Assembly (NCBI GenBank): GCA_905221605.1
Contig: CAJNDS010000691.1
Location: forward strand, 358,391 to 422,390
Direction: 5' to 3'
Origin: Symbiodinium natans
Lineage: Eukaryota; Sar; Dinophyceae; Suessiales; Symbiodiniaceae
DNA: 64,000 nt
The translations under genes and the position numbers were made by a program. This document shows positions 11,401 to 24,800 of the stretch, in pieces (the first letter of the stretch is position 1; each line of letters starts with the position of its first letter). Below the pieces are notes generated by a model, which did no database searches, was not told where the DNA came from, and saw only the letters and a program-made list of their open reading frames with translations.

Positions 11401-14400
11401 TATCCCAACACCTGAGCCCAATTGTGTTTGTGGTGCGCCGCTTCGTAGCCGTCGCCTCCAAAACTCTCTGAGCTCTCCGCCCGGCAACCTGCAGTAGGGT
11501 TTATGCTTATAGGGGTGCAGGGTTAGGGCTCAGGGTTTAGGTTTTAGGGCTTAGGGCTTGGGGTTTAGGGTTTAATTAGGGTTTAGGGTTTAGGGTTTAG
11601 GGTTTTAGGGTTGAGGGCAACCAGCAGACTTCCAGCTTCGAACAGGCCCTCGCTGATGCCGTGGCTTCCAGCGACTGTCAGGTCGGTCTAGGGTTTAGGG
11701 TTTAGGGTTTAGGGTTTAGGGTTTAGGGTTTAGGGTTTAGGGTTTAGGGTTTAGGATTTAGGGTTTAGGGTTTAGGGTTTAGGGTTTAGGGGACTACGTA
11801 ACTTGTTCAAGGTGTATGGCTTAAACTCGCTAGGCCCTTGGGACATTTTACCCTTCCCCTCATCGGGTTGAAGAGGATCATATTCAGGAGTATTTGTTCA
11901 GAGGGTTTTAAGGGGCCATTCTAGGGTTGTTTGACATGTGGTGGCTTCTGCCACAAGCCGGCAAAGAATCCCGGTGGCTTATGTTGTTTGTGTGGTTGCT
12001 GCTTGCATTTAGGTGTGGCATTGGCTAGTGACTCAGGCAGTATAGAAGTTTCAATCCAAAACATGCGTGATCAGCGGTCCCCCATAATTCTGTTTAGATT
12101 TCACAGGGCTGTGCAGAGAACAAACAAGGCAGTAAGTAGTGACTTGCGTAGCTTGACATGTGGTTTTCAGGGTAAGGGTTGACCCTAAACCCTAAACCCT
12201 GAACCCTATGTGCCGCTGTGCTGCTCCAAAGCACAAGTTGCGCCAACAGCCCGAGTAGTTCTGCATGTCCATGTCGGCCTCAATTCTTCAGCATGTGGGC
12301 CTGCATCCTCAAATCCCGCACCTCAAATTGATAACAAGCAACCCTGCACCCTAAACCCTAAACCCTAAACCTATTGGAGCACATGCTGCCTCACCAGTCC
12401 CCATTTTCGCTGCCCGTCGCGGTGCTCGTGGACTACCTGGGTTTCCGAGTCGTTTGCAGGCCGAAGGCGGGCTAAGCTTCTTGAATAACCCATGACCCTA
12501 CAACTTATGGGTTCCGGGTCTAGGGTTTATGTTTGCTTAGGGTTCAGGGTAACCCTATAACTTAGGCCCTAGAACCCCATAAGCCCTAAGCCACATAACC
12601 TATATACAACGACGCTGTAAACCCTAAACCTTGTAAGCCCTTAACAATATCAACCCTCGACCCTAGAAACCCTAACCCCCAAAAAGACCAACCCCTATAA
12701 ACCCTGAATGCCCTCTAAACCCTCTAAACCCTCTTAAACCCTCTTAAACCCTCCAAACCCTCTAAACCCTCTTATAAACCCTAAACCCTAATGTTAGACC
12801 CAGATGAGTGGGGGCCTCCTCTTTAAAGTCAATTTGGCCGAATTATTCAGGATCTCGTGACTGTTGGCGGGGTCCTCTTTAAAGTCAAACCGTCCGGGCG
12901 CCGTAAGAAAATTCCACGTGGCGCGCCTTTAAAAAAGATAACCGGGCATCGCTGCCCCTTTGAAACCTATCTAAACTCCTCCCTATTGAAATCATATAAG
13001 CCCCCGGGGCCGTGTAATCAGGCTCCCATCCACGCCTCGACTGTTCAGGGGGGGGGGGGGGGGGGGGGGGCCCCCCCACACTAATCAGGGTCCAACATTA
13101 AACCCTAAACCCTAACCCTAAACCCTACACCCTAAACCCTAAAGCCCACAACTGAAGAGGTGGTGGCTTTGGGCGATCCACCTGCCGAGTTGGTCCTTGG
13201 GCCTCTTGCAAGAGCCCAAGAGGTCACGGCTCTCTGAGGTTTAGGGTTTAGGGTTTAGGGTTTAGGGTTTAGGGTCTAGGGTCTAGGGTTTAGGGTTTAG
13301 GGTTTATGGTTTAAGCCGAAAACTTCTTTGACACCTCAGACGGGTCTACGCGCACGCGGAAGTGCTACAGGCGTGGGCAGGCCACGCCCTTTCCTTTGTA
13401 GATTGCGTCCTCTTCCATGGTATCGACCACCTTCAACCCTGAATTGCACGGCCCTCAACCGTAAACCCCAAACCCTACAGTAAACCCTGAATGAATGAAG
13501 CCCTGACCTTAAACCCGAAACCATAGGCACCCTAAGTAAGGCTATAACCAGTTATAACTATACTTATCTGACTTCTCCACTTCCAACTACCCATGAACCT
13601 CCAAGCAGTTTCTAGATGAGCGGCGCCAAAAACCTTCCATGAAAGAATTAGATTGAGGGTTCGCCTTTGATTGGCCCGCGTCAGCTAAAGTCCGAGGCGC
13701 GCCAGTGCGCGATAGTTTCTGCGAGAGAGCTCTGGTTACGAGAGTGCGCGATAGAGCGCGACAGGGTAGGTGTTGGTTGTAAAACATGTCTCTGACTGCA
13801 GGTCTTGTCGGTTCGGCTGCAGCAGACCAAGTTGTTGCAGGATTGTGTAGGTTTTGCTGGCATTCGCTGCATGGCGAAAGCAAAAGCCGCCGCGAAATCC
13901 GCGTCAGCTGCGCGTCAGCTCCGCGATCTCCACGCGTCAGCAACAGGTAGGCTAGGTGACCCAACCCTTCATCTTCAGCCTAATAGCCCCCACACCCCGA
14001 CGGAAAAACCGCGCAACAGCCGAAACAGCACAGGGTCTTTAATTTTAACGCTACGCGACCCGCCTCGGCCCGGCCCAGCGCATCCGCGTGAGCATGGTGA
14101 TTCCGCAGCGCCCAAGTCGCTGGACCCCAAGCAATAAGGGTTGGGTTGAGGGTTGAGGGTTGAGGGTTCCGGGTTTATGGTTTATGGTTTATGGTTTGGG
14201 GTTGAGGGTTAGTTTAGGGCTCAAGGTTCACGCTTTGGGGTTGAGGGTTTTTTTGGGTTTAGGGTTCGGCTTGGAGTGATCGTAGGGTTGAGCCAGGCCC
14301 CTTAAGGTTTAAGGCGACTCTTCGGCAGGGTGGGGGTGGGGGGAGGTGGGGTGGGGGGGGAGGGGGGTGGGGGGAGGGGGGGGGGGGTGGGGGGTGGAAC

Positions 14401-14444
14401 GGGGGGTGTGAAACGGCCTGGGGGGGGGGGGGGGGGGGGGGGGT

Positions 14445-14484
<40 letters not shown>

Positions 14485-17400
14485 GGGAGGGGGGGGGGGG
14501 GGGGGGGGGGGAGGGGGGGGGGGTCTTGGGAAGCCCTGCTGGGATGGGCTGCAACTGTGGATTGTGCTGGGGAGACATCCGCTTGCGGACCCTCCTCTCC
14601 TAGTCAGGGCTACCCATTTGAAGCAAAAAAAGGGGGCCGAAAAGTGGCTTTGGGCTTGGAGGATTTGGAGGGGGGTGCCTGTTCTGACAACCTACACACC
14701 TTCGGCCCGAGGCCTCGGCGGATTAATGGGGTTGGGTGAAGTAATGACCAGGGAGGGCCTCATTTCCAGGTCCCAAACCTCTTAGAAAGTTTAGCGTTCA
14801 GGGATTTCGGGCTCAATATTAGGGTTCAGGCTATTCTGAAGGTTTGGGGTCTTGTGTTGGCTTCCCGCGATAGTCCGCGTCAGTGCAACCCCAAAAAGCA
14901 CGTGCGCGTCAGCGCGCGATGCGGCCTGCAGCAGGCCGCGTCAGAGCCCGCGAGAACTCTTCCATAGTCGAATGAAAAGTTCAAAGGGTTTTCGGCACTG
15001 CTCAGATAGCGTCTGCACTCCCAGACCTAAACCCTAAACCCTAAACCCTAAACCCTAAACCCCTATTTGCCGCTCGGGCGGGGAGGGTGGGTGGGGGCGG
15101 CCCTTGGGTCCGTAGCCCCGGAGGAAGCTTGCGCTACCCTCCCCCCAACCCCACCATACCCCAAACCTCAGACCCTAAACCCCAAGCCCTAAACCCTAAA
15201 CCCCAAACCTTGAGGGTTTGGGGTTTACGGTTGAGGGCCGTGCAATTCAGGGTTGAAGGTGGTCGATACCATGGAAGAGGACGCAATCTACAAAGGAAAG
15301 GGCGTGGCCTGCCCACGCCTGTAGCACTTCCGCGTGCGCGTAGACCCGTCTGAGGTGTCAAAGAAGGTTTTCGGCTTAAACCATAAACCCTAAACCCTAA
15401 ACCCTAGACCCTAGACCCTAAACCCTAAACCCTAAACCCTAAACCCTAAACCCTAAACCCTAAACCCTAAACCCTAAACCCTAAACCCTACACCCACCCA
15501 GTAGTCTAGCCTTGACCGCTTGCCGACCCAAACCCTGGACCCAAAGATGCTGAATCCTAAGCGGTTTACCCTAAACCCTCAAACACTAAACCCTAAACCC
15601 TAAATTCTAAACCCTAAGCCCTAAGCCCTAAGCCCTGAGCCCTGAGCCCTGAGCCCTGAGCCCTGAGCCCTGAGCCCTAAGCCCTAAGGCCTAAGGCCTA
15701 AGGCCTAAGGCCTAAGGGGAGGGGTGCTAAAAACCTCCTGAGGCAGAGGCTGAGGTGGCATATGGAGCACCTGGTGATCTGCCGGAGCTGTGGCGGGAGG
15801 TCAGGCCTCTTTCTAGGGTTTAGGGTTTAAGGTTTAGGGTTGAGGGTTTAGGGCTCATACTTGTGGTGGGGCGCAGGCCTCTGGAAGGGCCAAGGTTCTC
15901 GTAGCCTGTAGAACGCACATCCTCAAAAGGGACATATGTGGCCTGAGCTTTATTGTGACCTCTTCAGGCATACGTGGGGAGGCTGGACCTGAGTTTGAGG
16001 CGTAGAGTTTAGGGTACGGGCCCTTCTTGGCAACCCTAACCCTGACGACGACAGAGACACCTAGGGGGCATGCGACGTAAACTTCGTGGTAAGGATGCTT
16101 GAAGGGAAGACCCCCTTTAGAACGGAATTGCGAGCGCAACCAGAAAGGGTAGATATACCCATGATTCAGGCGCCCTCGCTCTTCCAACTTCGAAGGGTAG
16201 AAGGGTTAGTCCGAAGACTCAGACTTGCGATCCACCCGCGCCCTAATTAAACTCCAAACCCTAAACCCTACACCCTAAACAATGAACCCATACCCTAAAC
16301 CCTAAACCCCGAAAGCCCAAGAGACCCTGCCCACGCAAGACCGAGTTCGGAGATCTTCAGGTGGGGTTTAGGGTTTGGACCTGGCAGTTTCCCAACAATT
16401 CCAGGGCAGCCTTTTTTTCTTCTGGAGGGGGAGGGTCCTAGATCAGAATGAGAACCCTGGACCCTAAACCTAATTTGAGAGACGGGCAGGCAGAAGGAAG
16501 GGGTTGAGATGCTGCGTTTAGGGTTCAGGTCTTGGGGTGTTATAAGTTTAGGGCGCAGGGTTGTAATCCTAACAGAACTCCGGGCCTAAGTCAAGCTAAG
16601 GGCCTTGGAATGGCGACCTCCTAACACCGCACAGTCGTAAGTAGGGTGATAGCTGGATTCGCCGTTGCAGCCATGACTCTCATGATCCACATAGTCAGTT
16701 CTCTGAATTTGTCTCCCTTCCTGGGGTAGTTACCCTAAACAAGAGGGGGCCGCCTTGTAACTTAGAATAAGGACCTCAAAACGAACCATATTTTCGAGAA
16801 GCGAACAGATGACCCTACTGTAGGGGCCTAAATAATTAGAAGGTTTTTTTTTGGGGGGGGTGGTTTTATAGTATAATCATAAAGGGAAACCCTGAGGGGA
16901 TTATATCAGTAATTATTCCGACCATATTTCCCTAAACCCTAACCCCTAAACCTTAGGAACTATTCCGCCCCCTATAATTTTTCTGCACTTGCAACTCCGA
17001 AAGCCCGAGCAAACCCCGAAGCTGCCGGAGGCAAGCAACGCCGCAGCTGCTGCTCAGAAGGAGGAGGTCGTCAGAGAATTTCTAAAACCCTAAACCCTAA
17101 GCCCTAAACCCTAAACCCTAAACCCTAAGCCCTAAGCCCTAAGCCCTAAGCCCTAAGCCCTAAGCCCTAAGCCTTAAGCCCTAAACCCTAAACCCTAAAC
17201 CCTAACCATTCAGCCTGAAAGCTTACCCCGCTTGGTACCTAATTCCAGACATACATCAGTATAGTGCGATTGGCTGCCCAGGGCCCACAAAGTGGGAACC
17301 CGTTGTTGTTGATGGCAAGAATTGGGCAGGTTTTAGGGGTTAGCTTGGGGTTTAGGGTTTGGGGTTTGGGGTTTGGGGTTTAGGGTTTCGGGTTTCGGGT

Positions 17401-20400
17401 TTAGGCATACATGGTTTGGGGTTTAGTGTTTAGGGTTTAGGGTTTCGGGTTGAATCCCTAGAAGCACGCCTACCTAGAGCAACCTTGTACCTTCAACATG
17501 GGCAACTAGAACTACCCAATCGTAAGGTGCACTCCTCATGTTCAGGACATCGCAGGGCTACTCTGGGGACCCTCAACCCTCTGTGGCAAGGGACTATCAA
17601 GGAGGAACCCTTATGAGGGACGTTAGTGGCTACCAAATTGGGGCTACTTAGGTATACAGGGGGGTTATACAAGGTATATATAGGGGTTATATCCGGGCAT
17701 AAGATTCAGGGTCCCTTGTCACGGGTCCCTCGTTATATCCCAAAATTGTGGCAGGCCACCAATCCCACGGCATACCCTGGTGACTCCGCGGAAAGTGTAT
17801 GGCGACAGCATCTGGTCCAGATTTCTTGACAAAGGTTGTGTGGGGTTCATACGTTTGGGGTCTTGTGGGGCTGCGATGTAGGGTTAATGTGGTTTATGGG
17901 GTTTTGTTGAGCATTTGAGGTTTCTCGGGCTTACAGGGTTCACAGTGCTCACAGGAATCAGGGGTACTTCACACAAGGCCATAATCCAGGTACATTTACG
18001 TTTTTTTTTTTTTTTTTTTTGGGGGGGGGGGGGGTTGCAGGGCCTATAGGGTTTAGGGTTTAGGGTTTAGGGTTCATGCCTGACGGCCTTTCTGCTCCTT
18101 CCCGAGGTTCCAAAAATTGAACATTAGAGCTTCTAGAGTAGGTTTTGTGTTTAGGGTTTGCCTTTGTACCCTTACATTTGGGAATGTACGCTGAATGTTC
18201 AGTTTTCTTGGCACTTTTAAAGGTCCCAGGTTACTCGTTATGTACCCTCACACAACGCTCGTTGTCAACCTTTCAACACCTCACTCGACTGTCCAAGTAC
18301 ACTAAGCCCCAAGCCCTAAAATTGATATGGTGATGTCTCTAAATTCCCCACCCTCGGTGTGGGGTTGTTAGATTTTTAACTCAACTCTTCTCCTCGCCCG
18401 GAACTCTTCTCCTCGCCAGTCTACTCCTCGCTCATCCCTGGAGTGCCCGACTCCAGAGTCTCTGGAGTGCCCAACCCCAGAGTGTCCCCGCGGTTCCCCA
18501 GAGTCTCCCTGGAGTGCCCAACCCCAGACTCCCCGCAGTGCCCAACCCCAGAGCCTCCCTGGAGCCCAACCCTAGAGTATCAGGGTGGGGATGTTCGAAG
18601 TAAAATAATTTTGGTGTTTTTTTGGGTACCCAAAGGGACCATAATGTAGAGAACCGACCAAAGGAACCTGTAGCCGCTGTTTTCGTTCTACTTTTGAACG
18701 CGGCATGAAAGCAAAAAGAAAGAGCAAGTCGCGTGATAAGAAAGGTAGAGCGCCCGTTTCCTTTGTTTTGTGAATCTCCTTCTGGGTGCTCGGTAGCTTT
18801 CTTGAAATCACGGGTTAAACCTCTTTGAAACTGGGAAACTTTCTATTGACCTGAAGACTTAACAGGTAATGACGAGGCGAAGTAGAAAGTGCCACATGCG
18901 CCCGCTAAGTATGTGTGCTTTTATTTCATGGGCTCAATCCCCCCCCATGAATCTACCGATAATAAATGGCACTTGTACTTTCTTATGTGCTTGTTACTTA
19001 ACATAAGGCCCGTGAAAAGAAGTAAACTTATAGTATACTACGGTAAACTCCAACAAGTTAGAACATCGTTATCCCCATACCCTAAAAGGTATGCTCAAGG
19101 AAATCCCAGCTCTAATCATCCTTAAACCATGTCCCAACTTTCTGGAGTTGACTACAATGGGGAACATCCCCAAACCTTAAAAGCCACATACCTTAAAATC
19201 GTAACAGCTACCCTAAACCCTAAACCCTAAACCCTAAACCCTAAACCCTAAACCCTAAACCCTAAACCCTAAACCCTCTTTCTGGAGTTTGCTATAGCTC
19301 AAGAGCTGAGGCAGCTGCAGCGTGGGCCTTGGCCGTGCGCCTTCCGTCAGCTGTGGCTTTTAGAATTCAGCCCCGGGTTTACCTGGAGTTTAGGGTTTAG
19401 GGTTTAGGGTTTAGGGTTTAGGGTTTAGGGTTTAGGGTTTAGGGATCATTGGGCATATTTTCCTTTTTATAACTAGGACCGGGAGTAGGCCCTTTTTTCC
19501 TCTTCTTTCGGGTTGGGGTTCCTAAAAAATCTCCTTAGGGTATCCTTCTTGTTCCAAGGTTACTCCCGGGTCTAGATAAGGTACCAGGCTACGCTGGGTC
19601 CGCTGGGTAGCCCTTACAGTTTGGGGGTTTGCAGGGGCTTTAGGGGCCTGGGATTATTTTTGTTACAGTCTAGGGGCTGGGGGTTTAACACTGATGAAGC
19701 CCCAGACGATGCAAACATTAAACCTTTCAGCTTTAGAGTAAGGCCCTCACCGGGGCAGGGGAGGGTTTTTCTACACGGTCCAGGGCCCGGGGTCCTAGAC
19801 CCTGCAGGGTGACACCCTGCATGGTTCAAAGAAGAAGAACAAATGAGGAAAAAAACTGGAGAAAGGGCACCCTACCAGGAGTCCAAGTATCCTTGTACAC
19901 CCCTGTTTTTGAAATGGCCTTCCATGAGACCCTAGCTGCGACCTCCCTCCTGAAGCTATCAGCTGACCCTAAACCCGAAACCCCAAACCCTAAACCCTAA
20001 ACCCTTTAAAAACCCTAAACCCTATATACACCCTAAACCCCAAAGCCTCACTTGGCCTAGGCTGCGGAGTCGAAATCAGTTTCAGTTTGCCAGCCTGGTC
20101 TTGCACGAGTGGGCCTGGCCCTCAAAGCCGCAAACCAAAAACCCCAAACCCCAAACCCCAAACCCCAAACCCCAAACCCCAAACCCCAAACCCCAAACCC
20201 CAAACCCCAAACCCCAACCCGAAACCCTAAACCCCAAACCCTAAACCCTCAACCCTAAACCCCAAAACCCCAAACCCTAGACCCTAAACCCGCCCCTGGG
20301 GGCAGGGGTGGGGGTAGTGCCAGGCCCCTCTCTAACCATGAACCCTATGATCGTGTGTAGCCCCATCAGGGTTTAGGGTTTAGGGTTTAGGGGGTACCAT

Positions 20401-21847
20401 TTTGGGGTCTGTATGACAAGGGAATCTTACTACTTGGGTGACTATATTAAGGGGTCCCATATTTTCCCATGTTGATCTGACGAGGAGTAATATCGTTTGG
20501 ACCCAGAATTCTGGCAAAATCCACAAAGTAGAACCCCGAATAATGCCCTGTATTAGTGGGTCATTTTTGGAGCCTTAAGGGGATCTACTTTTTTGGATCC
20601 TCCCGAAAATCTGGGGAGGGATCATCTAGCTCCACACAAGGAAAGATGACCTAAAGGGCTGCACCCGGAGTCTAATAGGGAATCCGAAGTATGGGGCCTC
20701 AATTTGGGTCATAACCCTTATATGCACTATACATAAGTAGGGGCTTATGTTTGTTTATTTTCGTTTTTGTTAAGCAAGGGTAAGGGACCACCCTAAACCC
20801 TCAGCGCTAAGCCCTAAGCCCTAAGCCCTAAAGCCTAAAGCCTAAAGCCTAAAGCCTAAAGCCTAAAGCGTAAAGCCTAAAGCCTAAAGCCTAAAGCCTA
20901 AAGCCTAAAGCCTACAGCCTACAGCCTAAAGCCTAAAGCCTAAAGCCTAAAGCCTAAAGCCTAAAGCCTAAAGCCTAAAGCCTACCATACTAACGACCCA
21001 TGTTTGCAACCTTATATCCAAAGCAAAGCCCTGGGCCCGCAGTTTTAGTAGCGACTTGAAGATTCACGGACAGGGTAGGGTTTAGGGTTTAGAGTTTAGA
21101 GTTTAGGATTTAGGGAAAGTTCATGCATAGGTAGGCCTTTGATACATTTTATATTGACCCTTATTGGGTTCAAGAGGATCATACTCAGGAGTGTTTTTCA
21201 GAGGGTTCCACCCTAAACCCTAAACCCTAAACCCTAAACCCTAAACCCTAAACCCTAAACCGCCATGCTACGGAGGGTTCGTGCCACCTAGCGCTGCAGT
21301 TACCCGACGTTTGACGTCTGCTCTTCGGTACAGTGACAGCGCTGGACAAGAAGCCCTAAACCCTAAACCCTAAACCCTAAACCCTAAACCCTAAACCTCT
21401 AAGTCTTTGCGAGGGTACCCTGGAGTTCTTAAGAGAGCGGGCCCCATTACAGGTGCGTGTTTTTCGCACGGAACTGCGTTTTGTTTTTTTTGTTTTTCGG
21501 CTTTTTGCTTGTCTGAACAGAAGCGACATGTGAGTGGCGCATTCCTCTCACATGTGCCCTGATAATTCACCTTCTATGGTTTCTACACTTCTGGTGCCCC
21601 GTATACCACATCCCACAACGCAAGTCTTAGTGTTTATGACTTCCTGAGACGTAGTGACCTCAATCTTTCCTCCACATAACCGATAACATTCTGGAGTGTG
21701 GAATGAGTATGGCATTACTCGTAGCGTTGTGCTGTTAATTGTCCTGATTTTACTAGTATCGCCAGATTCCCCCCTAGTTTCAGGCCTAACATTCCACATC
21801 CCACTTCTACGCCCCTGAACTCCGAAATTTTGGGAGCCCACCCACCC

Positions 21848-21882
<35 letters not shown>

Positions 21883-24800
21883 TTCCAAAATTCTAGGATT
21901 CATAGGACCCAAGAATCTGCATCTATATACTCGAGGTGGCCTCCACATGTGCAATTTCTGGTTGCCATGTTCCAAGACTCTAAGCCCTACTATGGGGCCT
22001 GGGGACCCGCCTTCATCGTCTAAGATTCCAGATTACTTGGTAGCCCAGTGGTACCCTTTACCCTTTTTGTGGTTATGGGTTCTCTTATAAAATGGCCACC
22101 CCAAAAGAGGGTGCCCTTATTATATATGGTTACTGGGCTACCAAGATTATGGAGGACCCAAAAATTCCGTCTTCTACGCACTGCACTCACAGCTCATTGT
22201 ACATGCATTTTCTTATAAAGAACTCGATCAAATCGTTTCATAGTTTTACAGTTTTACATCTTGGTGGGAAGTGTTTCACAAAAACTAGCCCTTTTCGAAA
22301 GGTGTATGGCTTCTCTCACATAAACACAAACAATAAAACATGTAGAGCCCAAAAACTCCGTCTTCTACGCCCCATTCACAAGTCACTGGGCATGTTTCTC
22401 TTTGGTAAGTCGGTAGGACCAGAAAAGACCCTAGATTATACCTACACGGAGACGTATGCACACATGCATATGCGTGTATGTGAATGAATATCCGTTGCTT
22501 CCCCTTCTTCCTTGCAGGGATCATAATCCTTTCCTGCCATTTGAATGCATGTGCACGAAAATCAAACAAAATATTCTTGAGGGCTCTCTGGATGGCCAAC
22601 CGCATGTGACTAGTCTTATGTGACTGTTGAGTGCGTAGTGGGACAGCGCGCTGCATGTACAATGTTGGTGTCGCTCATGAGCTGTTTGTGGCCATCCGGG
22701 GAACTCGGGGCCGCCACACGAAGATGAGATTGTTATCGGAAATCATTTGGCATTATTATGACAACAACTCGGAAGCACATCGCTTGGTGGTTATTAGGTT
22801 CTCGTTTGGGGGTGTTATACATGTGCCTGAACTGTTTTGTGCCACGCAGAGGGATGTGTTCGGGCTGCGTCAACGGGTCACGGCGGTCTTCGGTCATCCG
22901 TTGTGGATGAAGATTGCAGACATCCGCCAGGCGTGCGACCAGCTGCCTGTCCCATCCCACAAGCCAGAGCACTTCCTGGCCGGATGCCCGAGGTCCCCCC
23001 GAACTTGGCGTGCCCCCAGGGTTAAAATGATCTTGACTTAACTTATGGTCATTTTTCTGCTGCAAGATCTGGCAAACCCCTGAGTTTCACGGGCCTTTCT
23101 CGGGCGGCGTCGTTACAGCTGGCCCTGTGTCACCGGAACTCAGAATTCATTCGCTGCATTTTGCTTCCAAAACGGTGGTGCGTTGTCGTTGCGGGAAGCA
23201 CCTTTTCCTGGAGGCAGGGAGAGATGGGATTTCATGGTTCATCCAGAGAATTCGGCTGCTGTTCCTGTCGCCATGAAGCCACCCTAAACCTTGCACTTGG
23301 TTTTGCGCGTGTGCTCAATTCAGCCTCTTGAACGGACTAATGGACCGGATTGCACGGATGAGGGGCGAAGTCTCTTGGAAATTGTTCGCAGACAGGGCTT
23401 GCCTTCAAGAGGTCTGTAGACGCACCTACAGATGATTGCAGCAAGTCTTCCGTGTTTGGCCCAGCGATTTCGTTGTTAATTCAAGGCCAGAGCCCTTTTC
23501 CACACATTAGGGGATTGTATGAGGGGCGGCGGAAGGCGAGGGTGGGGAGGGCGGTGGGGTTGAAGCGAGCGTGGGGGGGGGGGGGGGGGGGGGGGGAGGG
23601 CTTGGGCACTAGGGGAGGGTTTGGGGCGAACGAGGTGGGAGCGTGCGTTCCATGACAAGGGCGAGGGGCAGCGGGGGGGTGGGGGGGTGGGGAGGGTTTG
23701 AGTTTGGGCATGGGGTGGGCAGTGAGCGGGGTTCAGATTTCACTGACGGGTCGGCGGATAACTGAAAATGTTGGGCTGGAGTTCAAATCGAGGGGCTGAA
23801 TTTCTTATTTGACTGGGGTGTTTTCATTCAAGGGGGGGAGACATCCAGAAAAACAGGGGCTGGATGTCTTAAATTGCTTTAATTCTATAGAAACTGCAGG
23901 GGGGTTGCAAAAACAACCGAATCTAAGATGTTTAGGACCCCAGGATAAGGGCACCCTAGATTTCTTACAATTTTCGCATTTTTTATCCGGGGGTCCAGTC
24001 ACGAGTATGCTCGTTCTCAAACCAATGATGTCTTAACCAGTGCGGTCACTGTAGTTGTAAGTGGGTCAGAAGTAGGGTAACTATAATTTTTACGTGGTTA
24101 GAACCTTATTTGGGCAAAATGTGCTAGTTCTACTCATAACCTCCCATGAACCTTCAAGCAACGACACCCTTGTTGCCGCAGTGCCCTGTGGCGTTTCAAA
24201 GCTGAAGATGCACAAGCCCCCTCTTCCAACATCAGCCTTCAACCCCTCTAGGAAGACGAAGAGCTTGTCACCCCTCCCCCCCTCCGGTCTGCGCATGTTC
24301 ATACTATATACATATATATATATATCTCTGTGTGTGTATTTCTGTCTATATACACACTCTATACATGTTTTATGTGTGTATGCTTTCTATCTATCTGTCT
24401 ATATATATATATATACAGATAGATAGAGAGATACACACACACACAAGCCCCCAATCGCGTGACCCGCTTCAACTGCGCCAACAAAAGGACCGCCGACACC
24501 CGCAGCTCCGCAGTGATCTGGCCCGGATTGCTGAGATGCTCGGCTTGCAGGCGTGGGTCTCGCGAGGTTCGGAGTCGAAGGGTTGGAGATCCAAACCCTA
24601 AACCCGAAAGCCTAAACCTGAAGACGAAGTTCGTTGGTGGCGCCTCCTGCGTGTCTGGTGCCTGCGTGCAAGCGGAAAGTTTCCGGAGGTGCCTCAAATA
24701 TACCCCAACCTGACCTGACTATAGAACTCCCCTAGACAGGTACCCCTTTTTGCGGAACCCCCCCCCCCCCACCCCAAATGAAAGCCATCTGTCCAGGGCT

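Noticed and set aside
14309-14785. Open frames of 89-151 codons through the G-rich tract
   Set aside because: They encode only glycine or proline runs from homopolymer sequence and exist on both strands.
20811-20987. Regular short repeats as a CRISPR array
   Set aside because: Units are contiguous seven-base repeats without spacers, in a eukaryotic context.
22092-22487. 131-codon + frame starting in the family B element
   Set aside because: It begins inside a dispersed element, overlaps a minus frame of similar length and shows no motif.
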